In this document: positions 18,014-25,586 of the stretch, one piece after another
Numbering within the stretch: position 1 is the first letter of the stretch
Layout of the letters: each line of letters opens with the position of its first letter
Source of the DNA: an uncultured Limosilactobacillus sp.
GTDB taxonomy: Bacteria; Bacillota; Bacilli; Lactobacillales; Lactobacillaceae
Assembly (NCBI GenBank): GCA_944327195.1
Contig: CALVGV010000001.1
Location: 48,816-112,815 of the forward strand
Reading direction: 5' to 3'
Length of the DNA stretch: 64,000 nt
Translations under genes and position numbers: made by a program
Notes under the pieces: generated by a model
Database searches by the model: none
What the model was told of the DNA's origin: nothing
What the model saw: the letters and a program-made list of their open reading frames with translations, nothing else

Positions 18014-19228
18014 CTAAACCTCCCGGGTTTTCTTTTCGTTCATTATAATTGGGCCGGCAAGAAGCGCCAACAAAAAGGGATTAAAGGACAGGTCGAGCAG
18101 GTGCTGCTCAATCATGCAACTCAGGGCAACCATCATCATGATTGCGGCCAAGCGGTAGTCGCCCCCAAGGGTTGAACGAAGCGAGATCACCATCATCACC
18201 CCAAGGAAGAAGACCGCCGCTACCAATCCGTAGATTACTAGTAGGCGGATGAAGGAAGAATCAATGTAGAAATAGCCACTCCCCATCCCACTAGAATAAA
18301 ACATCTTGGCACCGGCGCTAGCCCCGAAGCCGTGTTCAACCACCCGGTTTCCGAGCGGGGACATTCCGTAACGCTGGATCGCTTCTTGGCCGATCTGCAA
18401 GCGTCCGGAGATCAAACTATTGACCTTGGTAAGAAGGTGGTTCTTACCACTATAAAAGTAGGCCATCATCATCGTTAGGTAGGCCATCACAATGCTAACG
18501 CCCCAGTAAAAGGAGGCGAAGATTTTGGCAACCCCGCTCCCCTGCTTGGCCGCCTTTGCGATAGCCATCACCGGAATTATCAGGATGATGGCCACCACGT
18601 CCAAGCGGGCCTGGGTAAGCTTAAACAAGAGGACCGCCAGGAGGGCAAAGGTTAGGTAGTGACGCCAATTCAACCGTTCGAAGGCGTAGTAGCAATACGA
18701 GAGAATTAGGAAGAAGACGTGGGCCGCAAAGTCAGTCGGGTAAAGAATCCCGAGCGAATGCCGATCCACCCCGTGGCGGACAAAAATCAGGTCCTTGGTG
18801 ATCCCGACAAGGAAGGAAAGCATGCAAAAGAGCAACAAGATCGTCCCCACCTTGAGGAACCACTCGTTGATGGCCTTAAAAGGAATCCCCCGGGCGCCAA
18901 GAATCAGCATTACCATCATCAATACGTCTAGCGCGTGGGACTTGCGCCAAACAACGAGGCCAACCACAATCACCGCTGAATTAAGGAGGAAGCTCCGGAC
19001 CGTTTGCTTATCAAAGAAGTAAACCTTGCAAGCCAAGATGGCAACCAGTAGGTAGTTGCACCGCTGGAGGGCATTCGAAGAAATGACGTAGTCGGCGTAG
19101 GTCGAATTCCGCAGAAACGAAATCACCAGGTAGGTAATAAAGGCAAGGGCGTACATCCCCTGCCCAGTTACCTTAAAGGATTCTAACCGGGTTCGCCAAC
19201 TAGGCATGTGCGTAGTCTTCTCAACCAT
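18014..19228 (-). CDS. EPS repeat-unit polymerase (Wzy-like)
   Basis: About 404 residues with ten or more hydrophobic segments and a longer extracytoplasmic loop near residues 300-340, the layout of O-antigen/EPS polymerases. Sequence conservation in this group is low, so the call rests on topology and position between wzz and rfbD. The ATG at 19226-19228 has AAGGA close before it; an earlier in-frame ATG at 19247-19249 lacks an SD. Confidence 0.75.
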   Translation of the reverse strand: MVEKTTHMPSWRTRLESFKVTGQGMYALAFITYLVISFLRNSTYADYVISSNALQRCNYLLVAILACKVYFFDKQTVRSFLLNSAVIVVGLVVWRKSHALDVLMMVMLILGARGIPFKAINEWFLKVGTILLLFCMLSFLVGITKDLIFVRHGVDRHSLGILYPTDFAAHVFFLILSYCYYAFERLNWRHYLTFALLAVLLFKLTQARLDVVAIILIIPVMAIAKAAKQGSGVAKIFASFYWGVSIVMAYLTMMMAYFYSGKNHLLTKVNSLISGRLQIGQEAIQRYGMSPLGNRVVEHGFGASAGAKMFYSSGMGSGYFYIDSSFIRLLVIYGLVAAVFFLGVMMVISLRSTLGGDYRLAAIMMMVALSCMIEQHLLDLSFNPFLLALLAGPIIMNEKKTREV

Positions 19229-19266
19229 GGCGTCCTTTTCGTCCTCCATTCAACGTTTGGTTAGTC

Positions 19267-20118
19267 TTACTTCGCCGCATCCGCCGCCAAGAACCCCTGC
19301 AGGGCCTCCTGCCAGGTTGGAATGGTGAAGCCGGTGGCCTTGGCCTTTTCCAGGCTCATTACCGAGTGGCGCGGCCGGTAGGCCTTTTGCGGGAACTGGT
19401 CCGAGGTTACCGGAGCCACCTCGGTTGCAGTGTCCTTGAGGATTTCCTTGGCGAATTCGTACCAGGTGCAGCTGTTGTCGTTGGACAGCTGGTAGATCCC
19501 CGCTTCGGCGCCCACGTTCGTCAGGTGCCACATGAAGTCGGCCAGGGTCTTGGTCCAGGTTGGCCGGCCGGTTTGGTCGTTGACCACCGTCAAGCGGTCG
19601 TGGTCCTTGGCCAGCCGTTGCATCGTGTAGACGAAGTTCTTGCCGTAAACGCCGAAGACCCAGGAGGTGCGGACGATGTAGTAGTCGCTCCCCATTACCT
19701 CTTGAACGGCGGCTTCCCCGGCCAACTTGGCCTTGCCGTACTCGTTCTTCGGGTTGGTGGCGTCGTCCACCTCGTATTCGCCCTCCTTGGTGCCATCGAA
19801 GACGTAGTCGGTCGAAACGTAGACCAGCTTGGCACCGATTTCCTTGGCCGCCTCGGCCACGTTTTTGGTCCCGTCCACGTTCACCTGCCAGTTGAGGGCC
19901 TTCTTTTCGTCCTCGGCCGCGTCAACCGCGGTGAAGGCCGCACAGTGGTAAATCACCTTCGGCCGGTCCTGGGCAAACACTTCCTTCACCCGCGCGGCGT
20001 CGGTGATGTCTAGGCCCTTGGAATCGTAGGCGGTGAAGGCCGCCCCCTTCGCTTCCAACAGGTGCTGCATTTCGGTGCCCAATTGTCCCCGGGCGCCGGT
20101 AATCAAATACTCCGCCAT
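19267..20118 (-). CDS. rfbD: dTDP-4-dehydrorhamnose reductase
   Basis: Last step of dTDP-L-rhamnose synthesis. The 283-residue short-chain dehydrogenase has the N-terminal ITGARGQLGTEM loop, YVSTDYVFDG (the Tyr of the active site), YGKAKLAGE (YxxxK), and VRTSWVFG. RfbA, RfbB and RfbC are not in the window, so they must lie elsewhere. Its presence argues for rhamnose in the polymer. Confidence 0.95.
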   Translation of the reverse strand: MAEYLITGARGQLGTEMQHLLEAKGAAFTAYDSKGLDITDAARVKEVFAQDRPKVIYHCAAFTAVDAAEDEKKALNWQVNVDGTKNVAEAAKEIGAKLVYVSTDYVFDGTKEGEYEVDDATNPKNEYGKAKLAGEAAVQEVMGSDYYIVRTSWVFGVYGKNFVYTMQRLAKDHDRLTVVNDQTGRPTWTKTLADFMWHLTNVGAEAGIYQLSNDNSCTWYEFAKEILKDTATEVAPVTSDQFPQKAYRPRHSVMSLEKAKATGFTIPTWQEALQGFLAADAAK

Positions 20119-20148
20119 TCTTCTCCTCCTAATTCATCGGCCCCCGGC

Positions 20149-20919
20149 CTAAGCGTCGTCCGGGTGGCCCAGCAACTTGCGCTTTAAGAAGTAGCTCCCC
20201 TTCTGGAACCAGTTGGTCTTTTCCATGAAGACGTACTTGACGTCTTTGACCTTGTATTCGGGGTGCACCTCCAGCCAGACGTCCAACAAGAGCTCACTCA
20301 AGAAGCCGTAAACCCGCTGTTGGTAAGGCGAGTAGCTCGAGATATCGGCCTGCTTTTCCACCTCGGCCAGCACCCCGTACATGAAGGTGCAGTAGCCATC
20401 GAGCGGCTCCTTTTTCATGATGAACATGTTGAACATGTGGGCCCAGGTGCGCTTCATCACCGTTTCAAAGGCCGCCGCGTATTCCTGGTACTGCTCCTGG
20501 ATCACTTGCCGCATGATTTCAAAGGGCGCGTGCGGGTGGGCGTGGAGGTAGTGGGACTCGTTGGTTTCGATGTAGTAGTTGCGCTTGGCCGGCAGGATGA
20601 TGTCGGCCTCCTTGAGCAGGTCCTGGGCTTGGGCCTCGGTCAACACCGTGCTCAAGTCGCGCTTCTTTTCCATGCTCAGGTAGCGCCGGTAGTGAACCAG
20701 GCCCATCGCGTCGAGGTCGAGGTTCTTCCAGCCCCAGTAGATCGCCGTCAGTTCACTGTAGTAGGGGTTCTTCAGCGACATGTTGTCGCCGCTATCGTCC
20801 CCCTGGTAAGGCAGCTCCTTTTCCGGGTGGCAGGCCTTGCCAACAAAGACGGGTAGGTAAAGCGGATCCTGCGGCATCGCGTACTCTTTATGTGCCGCAA
20901 CCAGTACTTTTACTTTCAC
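20149..20919 (-). CDS. DUF4422 glycosyltransferase (second of two)
   Basis: A 256-residue DUF4422 member: VLVAAHKEYAMPQDP, NMSLKNPYYSELTAIYWGWKN, MGLVHYRRYLS, and ISSYSPYQQRVYGFLSELLLDVWL. It clearly differs from the copy at 13866, so the two probably add different sugars. It follows the priming transferase by 11 bases and is therefore a candidate for the second sugar addition. Confidence 0.9.
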   Translation of the reverse strand: MKVKVLVAAHKEYAMPQDPLYLPVFVGKACHPEKELPYQGDDSGDNMSLKNPYYSELTAIYWGWKNLDLDAMGLVHYRRYLSMEKKRDLSTVLTEAQAQDLLKEADIILPAKRNYYIETNESHYLHAHPHAPFEIMRQVIQEQYQEYAAAFETVMKRTWAHMFNMFIMKKEPLDGYCTFMYGVLAEVEKQADISSYSPYQQRVYGFLSELLLDVWLEVHPEYKVKDVKYVFMEKTNWFQKGSYFLKRKLLGHPDDA

Positions 20920-20930
20920 ATCAATTCTCC

Positions 20931-21584
20931 TTAGTAGGCACCGTTTGGCTTAATCATGATGTAGACGGTCTTCAAGATGATCTTGAAGTCCAGCCACAGG
21001 GAACGGTGCTGAATGTAAGTCAGATCAAGCCGAACCATCTCGGCGAAGTCAACGTCGTTGCGACCGCCGACCTGCCACATCCCGGTTGCCCCGGGGGTCA
21101 CCAGCAGGCGCTGGCGGTCGTAATCGGTATACTGTTCGACCTCGCTTGGCAGCGGCGGCCGCGGCCCGACGATCGTCATCGTTCCGGTGATCACGTTGAG
21201 CAGCTGGGGCAATTCGTCAAGGCTGTACTTGCGAATTACCCGGCCGACCCGGGTGATCCGCGGGTCGTGCTTCATCTTAAACATCGCCCCGGAAATCTCG
21301 TTTTGACTCTTGAGCTTGGCCAGCAGCTCATCGGCGTTGCTGACCATCGAGCGAAACTTGATCATTTTGAAGGGCCGGCCATCCTTGCCGATCCGGGTGT
21401 GAGAGTAGAAGACCGGCCCCTTGGGATCGTCAATTTTAATGCAGATGGCGATCACCAAGAAGACCGGGCTCAGGACCACGATCCCGAGGCAGGAGGCCAC
21501 GACGTCGAAGAGCCGCTTGACGACCCGGTAGCCGTATTGGCGGTCCAGCCGCGCCCGATCAATCTGAATTCTGTTATTCTCCAT
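20931..21584 (-). CDS. Priming sugar-phosphate transferase of the EPS cluster
   Basis: Starts each repeat unit by moving a sugar phosphate onto undecaprenyl phosphate. The 217-residue protein is of the bacterial sugar transferase (WbaP/EpsE) family: one N-terminal membrane hairpin (about residues 25-50), then GPVFYSHTRIGKDGRPFKMIKFRSM, KYSLDELPQLLNV, GPRPPLP, and PGATGMWQVGGRN. It is the first gene of the cluster. The SD is weak and the promoter candidate is at 21628-21656. Confidence 0.95.
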   Translation of the reverse strand: MENNRIQIDRARLDRQYGYRVVKRLFDVVASCLGIVVLSPVFLVIAICIKIDDPKGPVFYSHTRIGKDGRPFKMIKFRSMVSNADELLAKLKSQNEISGAMFKMKHDPRITRVGRVIRKYSLDELPQLLNVITGTMTIVGPRPPLPSEVEQYTDYDRQRLLVTPGATGMWQVGGRNDVDFAEMVRLDLTYIQHRSLWLDFKIILKTVYIMIKPNGAY

Positions 21585-21627
21585 AAGCTAAATCTCGTAA
21601 GTAAGTTATCAAAACCATATCTGCCCC

Positions 21628-21656
21628 ATTTTAGCAGTATTTGGGTGATTAGAAAA
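21628..21656 (-). promoter_or_regulatory. Candidate promoter of the EPS cluster
   Basis: TTTTCT (-35), 17 bases, TAAAAT (-10) on the minus strand, about 44 bases upstream of the priming transferase. The -35 is a poor match. Confidence 0.4.
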
Positions 21657-22076
21657 GGGATTTTAGGGTGAACGACTTTTGCCCTCCCGACGAAGATGTG
21701 GCCCATGCCGCCCCGCCGGCCTTTGCTAACCCCCAGCGCCGAAATGAGGCACGGTGTACTTGCCTTATTATCCCCGATTTCCGGACGGGCTGAGCGCTTA
21801 AGCGGGACTTTTTCCCTTTTTTTAACTTTTTGCCCCGGCCCGCCGGGATAATTATGCGCAAATGCGGCGATTTTGGGTGCGGCGCTGGGAGATTGTTACC
21901 ATTTTGCGGCGAGAATTTAGCGTTTTTACGATTGGCGCCGCGGTACGGCAGATCCCCTGGTGGGCCTGGGCGCAAAATATTTTTAAATTAATTAGGGTAA
22001 ATTTTGGCTAATTTACGTATCTATAAGAGTAGGGGGGATCATTTCGCAAATAGCCACAAGCAAGAGAGGTGATCGA
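21657..22076. other. Long non-coding stretch between EPS cluster and rpn
   Basis: About 420 bp of mixed composition (GC-rich islands with T and A runs) and no credible ORF on either strand. It ends in the strong rpn SD (GAGAGGTGATC). It may be a remnant of a lost gene or a long leader region; nothing specific was recognised. Confidence 0.4.
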
Positions 22077-22973
22077 ATGCCACCAATTGCCACCGTCAAA
22101 GCCCTCCACCGCCAAGCGGCTGTCGACTGGGAAAAAGCCACCATCAGCAACGCCTTCGTCTTCAACCGGGTGATGACCGCCCGGCCCCTCCTTTTGCAAA
22201 CCCTCCAGCGGGTGCGTCCCGACCTGGGAATCACGCAAATCAGCCAGCCCACCAGTGAGCTGAGCCTGAAGCACGCTCCCAAGAGCCGTGGCTACCGGCT
22301 CGACGTCTTCGCCCGCGACAATCAGGGACGGGAGTTTGACGTCGAAATGCAGGTGGTCAACCAACACAACCTAATGGAACGTAGCCTCAACTACCTGGCA
22401 ACGATGATCGAGGAACAGATGGAAGTCAGCGACAAGTACCAGAAGCTGAAGCCGGTCCACATTATCTTCTTGACCAAGTTCGACCCGCTCGGCAAGGGCC
22501 GCCAGTACGACTACCAGGAATTCATTTCGCCGCTCGATTTCCAGCGGCCGATCGACCCGCCGCTGGTCTCCTTTACCTTCGTCGACGTGACCAACGACCA
22601 GCCGGCCACCCCAGCGCCGCTCCGCCGGTTATGTAACTTCATCAACGACGGAACGGTTGCCGAAGCCGACCCCTTTATCTTAAAATTGAAGAAACGGGAA
22701 GCCTTCGTCAAGAAAAGTGCAGAATGGAGGGATACCTTTATGCGAATCGACTACGATCAAAAGTTTCAAGAGTGGGAGAAGCAGCAGGAAATTCAGCGAG
22801 CTCGTGCTGAAGAACACGAGGAAGTACTGACAGAAACAATCGTTACCGCGGCTAAGAACCTAACCGCTCAGGGGGAGGATAAGACGACCATCATTTCCCA
22901 ATTAATGATCCTCTTTAACCTCACCACTCACCAGGCGGAAGACTACTACGCCACCGCCATGACCCCAGCCTAA
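22077..22973 (+). CDS. Rpn-family PD-(D/E)XK nuclease / putative transposase
   Basis: A 298-residue protein of the Rpn (PDDEXK_2) family. The nuclease core is seen as RLDVFARDNQGREFDVEMQ (D76 and E90-x-Q92), followed by RSLNYLATMIEEQM, a family-typical helix. The C-terminal 77 residues form a separate tail that ends in a short helical module (GLTAQGE-like, QLMILFNLTTHQAEDYYATAM). Rpn proteins of E. coli are DNA endonucleases linked to recombination and phage defence, and a shorter product made from within the gene inhibits the full protein. An internal ATG with its own SD is seen here (22740). A second copy of the tail is encoded just downstream. Confidence 0.85.
   Translation: MPPIATVKALHRQAAVDWEKATISNAFVFNRVMTARPLLLQTLQRVRPDLGITQISQPTSELSLKHAPKSRGYRLDVFARDNQGREFDVEMQVVNQHNLMERSLNYLATMIEEQMEVSDKYQKLKPVHIIFLTKFDPLGKGRQYDYQEFISPLDFQRPIDPPLVSFTFVDVTNDQPATPAPLRRLCNFINDGTVAEADPFILKLKKREAFVKKSAEWRDTFMRIDYDQKFQEWEKQQEIQRARAEEHEEVLTETIVTAAKNLTAQGEDKTTIISQLMILFNLTTHQAEDYYATAMTPA
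22740..22973 (+). CDS. Possible internal Rpn tail product (Rpn-S like)
   Basis: In frame with rpn, an ATG at 22740 is preceded by GGAGG (22726-22730) at nine bases. Translation from here would give a 77-residue protein equal to the C-terminal tail. This matches the gene-within-gene layout described for E. coli rpn genes, where the short form restrains the nuclease. Expression is not proven from sequence. Confidence 0.45.
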   Translation: MRIDYDQKFQEWEKQQEIQRARAEEHEEVLTETIVTAAKNLTAQGEDKTTIISQLMILFNLTTHQAEDYYATAMTPA

Positions 22974-23056
22974 CTTAATTCTTGATCCCCCTGCGGTCCC
23001 GGAAACCGGGGCCGTTTTTACACAGCTTTCTTAAATTTAAAAGGAGGAACGGACTA

Positions 23057-23299
23057 ATGAAAATGATTGAAGTTCAGCAACGCTTGCGGGAAGCGGAATG
23101 GAAACGGGAAGTCGACGAGGCCCGCAAACAAGCCGCTGAAGAAGGGCGGACGGAGGTAATTGTTGAGGTGGTTAAGGGACTAACCGCTCAGGGAGAAAAT
23201 AAAGAAAGCATCATTGCCCAATTGATGACCCTCTTTAACCTCACCACCCGCCAAGCAGAAGCCTACTACGCCACCGCTATGGCCCAACCCAAAGCCTAG
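23057..23299 (+). CDS. Stand-alone copy of the Rpn C-terminal tail
   Basis: An 80-residue, mostly helical protein with its own strong SD (AAGGAGG) seven bases or so before the ATG. Its last 40 residues match the Rpn tail closely (LTAQGENK, QLMTLFNLTTRQAEAYYATAM), while the N-terminal part is a similar charged helix. No nuclease domain is present. It lies 83 bases after rpn and is followed by a terminator, so the two probably form one unit. By analogy with Rpn short forms it could be an inhibitor or oligomer partner. Confidence 0.7.
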   Translation: MKMIEVQQRLREAEWKREVDEARKQAAEEGRTEVIVEVVKGLTAQGENKESIIAQLMTLFNLTTRQAEAYYATAMAQPKA

Positions 23300-23320
23300 A
23301 TCATCCCCGTTCCCCCAGCA

Positions 23321-23369
23321 AAAAGGCCGTGAAACCTCTGCCTCCTCGGCGCCGGTTCCACGGCCTTTT
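23321..23369. terminator. Bidirectional terminator between rpn unit and recX
   Basis: Arms AAAAGGCCGTGAAACC and GGTTCCACGGCCTTTT pair with one mismatch. It ends both the rpn unit and recX, overlapping the recX stop codon. Confidence 0.9.
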
Positions 23370-24180
23370 AATTTTCTTCCTGTTCTTCCTGGTAGCGCTC
23401 AACCCAGGCGGCCACCTCGTCGTAGCCAAAGCCCTTGCGAAAGAGGGCCTGCTTGACCTTCATCGCTAGCCGGCTCCCCTGCTCGCGGCGGGCGTAGCGG
23501 CGCCACAGCTTCTCGCCCTCGCGCGCCAGCAGGTTTTCCTCCCGCGCCGTTTCCACTTCCGGCTTTGGGGCGGCTTCCCGCGCCTGGCGGGCCAGGTCGC
23601 CGGAGTAGCCCTGGGTCACCAGCCCCTGGTAGACCTTCTCGGCCTGGCGGCGCTGGGGCTGGCGGGCGTAGCGGCGGTAGAGCTTAGCCGCTAACTTGGT
23701 GGCGTTCTCCAGCTGGCGCTCGGCGGTGAATTGGGCCAGGGCGGCGTCGATGTCGAGCTCGCCCACCCGCTTGGCCCGTAGCTTCTGGCGGATCACCACC
23801 GGCCCCTTCAGCTCGGTGTTCATCACCGTCCGCACGTAGGCCGCCGCATAGGCCCGGTCGTCCAGCAATTGCTCGGCCCGCAGTTTTTGTAAAACCGGTT
23901 CGATCTGCTCATCCGGCACGCCGGATTCCTGGAGCTTTTTGACGACCTCGCTTTCCGTCCGCAGCTGGTAGGACAAGAAGTCGAGCGCGGCGGCGTAGGC
24001 CTTGGCGATCGCGTCGTCGGTGGTGATCTGGGCCACCTGCTCCTTGGTCAGCTCCACCCCTTTCAGGAGGCGGTGCTTGATCAGGACGCTTTCTGCCACC
24101 GGGAAGGCAAACTTGCCGTCGAGAAAGACGTTGTAGCGGCCCGGCCGCTGCTGGGCGGTGATCTTAGTAATGGTTGCCAT
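23368..24180 (-). CDS. recX: Regulatory protein RecX
   Basis: Modulator of RecA filaments. The 270-residue protein has the RecX three-helix repeats (DFLSYQLRTESEVVKKL, LDDRAYAAAYVRTVMN, GPVVIRQKLRAKRV, and a C-terminal LAMKVKQALFRKGFGYDEVAAWV), the longer Bacillus-type form. I chose the ATG at 24178-24180 with AAGGA upstream; the open frame extends further upstream but enters the yihY gene. It overlaps yihY by 17 bp. RecA is encoded 22 kb away in this window. Confidence 0.93.
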   Translation of the reverse strand: MATITKITAQQRPGRYNVFLDGKFAFPVAESVLIKHRLLKGVELTKEQVAQITTDDAIAKAYAAALDFLSYQLRTESEVVKKLQESGVPDEQIEPVLQKLRAEQLLDDRAYAAAYVRTVMNTELKGPVVIRQKLRAKRVGELDIDAALAQFTAERQLENATKLAAKLYRRYARQPQRRQAEKVYQGLVTQGYSGDLARQAREAAPKPEVETAREENLLAREGEKLWRRYARREQGSRLAMKVKQALFRKGFGYDEVAAWVERYQEEQEEN

Positions 24181-25060
24181 CGTCAATCCTTCCCTTCGAG
24201 CGAATGTCCCAGAGGTGCTGGCGTTCCTGAATGCCCCCCTCGTGGGCGTCCTGGATGGTGGCATTGAGCGTCGCCCCCACCATCACCAACATCCCCGACA
24301 AGTCGAGCCAGACCATCATCAAGATGAAGGCCCCGATCGTCTTGTAGGAGGTGATCCGGTGGGAGAAAATCTGCGAATACAGCGAGAAGACCCGCGCCAC
24401 GCCCATCCAGGCCAGGGTCACCAGCAGGGCGCCGGCGATCACGAAGCGCAGGCGCACCCGGGCGTTTGGCACAAAATAGTAGAGCAGGGTGAGGGCGATG
24501 AAGAGCCCGCCGAAGGTCACCGGCCAGCGAACCTGGGCGAAGAAGTTAACATAGCGGGAACTGAAGTGGAAGATTCCCTGCAGACCGCGCATGATCTGCT
24601 CCCCCAGCCCGTAGGCAAAGGTCAGGCTGAAGAGGACCACCAAGACAACCAGCATCCACACAAAGGAGGTCATCCGGTTGATGATCGGGTTTTGGTAGCG
24701 GGCCACCCCGTAGGCGCGGTTGACGCTCCGCTGAAAGGCAGCGATCCCCTGGCTGGTCGACCACAGGGCCACCAGGGCCCCGGTGGTTAGCATCCCCCCC
24801 GACCCGTGGCTCAAGAAGTCGTAGACCAGGGGCTTGACGAAGTCGTAGATCGACGGCGGCACCGCCGACTGGAGGTAGGGCAGGACCGTCTTGGCGTCAA
24901 GGCCGATCATCGGCAAGAGGTTCCCGATCACCAGCAGGGCCGGGAAGACCGACAGGAGGGTGTAGTAGGCGAGCACGGCCGCCGAAGTGGTGACCTCGGC
25001 CATTTGAAAGTGGTGCATGAAGAGCAGGCCGAAGCGCTTGATTTTACTTCCTTGTTGCAT
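24164..25060 (-). CDS. YihY/BrkB family membrane protein
   Basis: A 298-residue inner-membrane protein with about six membrane helices. The family signature is seen at the N-terminus (SAAVLAYYTLLSVFPALL), then NRAYGV and the C-terminal TIGAFILMMVWLDLSGMLVMVGA. The biochemical role is unknown; the older name ribonuclease BN is not supported. The SD is GAGGA. It overlaps recX by 17 bp, so the two are co-transcribed. Confidence 0.92.
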   Translation of the reverse strand: MQQGSKIKRFGLLFMHHFQMAEVTTSAAVLAYYTLLSVFPALLVIGNLLPMIGLDAKTVLPYLQSAVPPSIYDFVKPLVYDFLSHGSGGMLTTGALVALWSTSQGIAAFQRSVNRAYGVARYQNPIINRMTSFVWMLVVLVVLFSLTFAYGLGEQIMRGLQGIFHFSSRYVNFFAQVRWPVTFGGLFIALTLLYYFVPNARVRLRFVIAGALLVTLAWMGVARVFSLYSQIFSHRITSYKTIGAFILMMVWLDLSGMLVMVGATLNATIQDAHEGGIQERQHLWDIRSKGRIDDGNHY

Positions 25061-25127
25061 TCTTTGTTCCTCAACCGCGCGAGATTAGTCCTCCCCATTG
25101 TACCACAGGCCCGCGGGCAAACGAAAA

Positions 25128-25156
25128 GCGGGAAACTGGTTCACCCGGTTCCCCGC
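25128..25156 (-). terminator. Terminator of trxA
   Basis: Stem GCGGG(G)AAC / GTTTCCCGC followed by TTTTCG on the minus strand, 16 bases after the trxA stop. Confidence 0.75.
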
Positions 25157-25171
25157 TCGTGGATTTGTTTT

Positions 25172-25486
25172 TTAGAGGTATTGTTCGAGGACCTGCTTGA
25201 GTTGGTCCTTGCTGTGGTAGCCGACCACCTGGTCCACCACCTGGCCGTCCTTCTTGATCAGGAGGGTTGGGATACTCATGATCTTGAACTTCTGGGCGGT
25301 TTCCGGGTTGGCGTCAACGTCGAGCTTGTTGAAGGTCACCTGGTCGCCCATTTCCTCGGACAGGGCGTCGACCACCGGGGATTGCATCCGGCACGGGCCA
25401 CACCAGGTTGCCCAAAAGTCGGTCAGGGTTACCCCCTGCTTGGTGTCTTCTTCAAAGGTTTGATCAGTCGTTACTGCTACTGCCAT
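25172..25486 (-). CDS. trxA: Thioredoxin
   Basis: Cytoplasmic disulfide reductase of 104 residues. The active site WCGPC has Cys29 and Cys32; the cis-proline loop is seen in SIPTLLIKKDGQVV. The ATG follows AAGGGGG. It sits downstream of mutS2 with its own terminator, an order common in lactobacilli. Confidence 0.97.
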   Translation of the reverse strand: MAVAVTTDQTFEEDTKQGVTLTDFWATWCGPCRMQSPVVDALSEEMGDQVTFNKLDVDANPETAQKFKIMSIPTLLIKKDGQVVDQVVGYHSKDQLKQVLEQYL

Positions 25487-25586
25487 GGTAATTCCCCCTT
25501 TTGGATTCTAGCTTGATTGTACCAGATTTTGGGAGTGGGGCAAGGAATTTGCTTACTTTTTGATAGTCTTTTCTGCCCTGCTGCTC

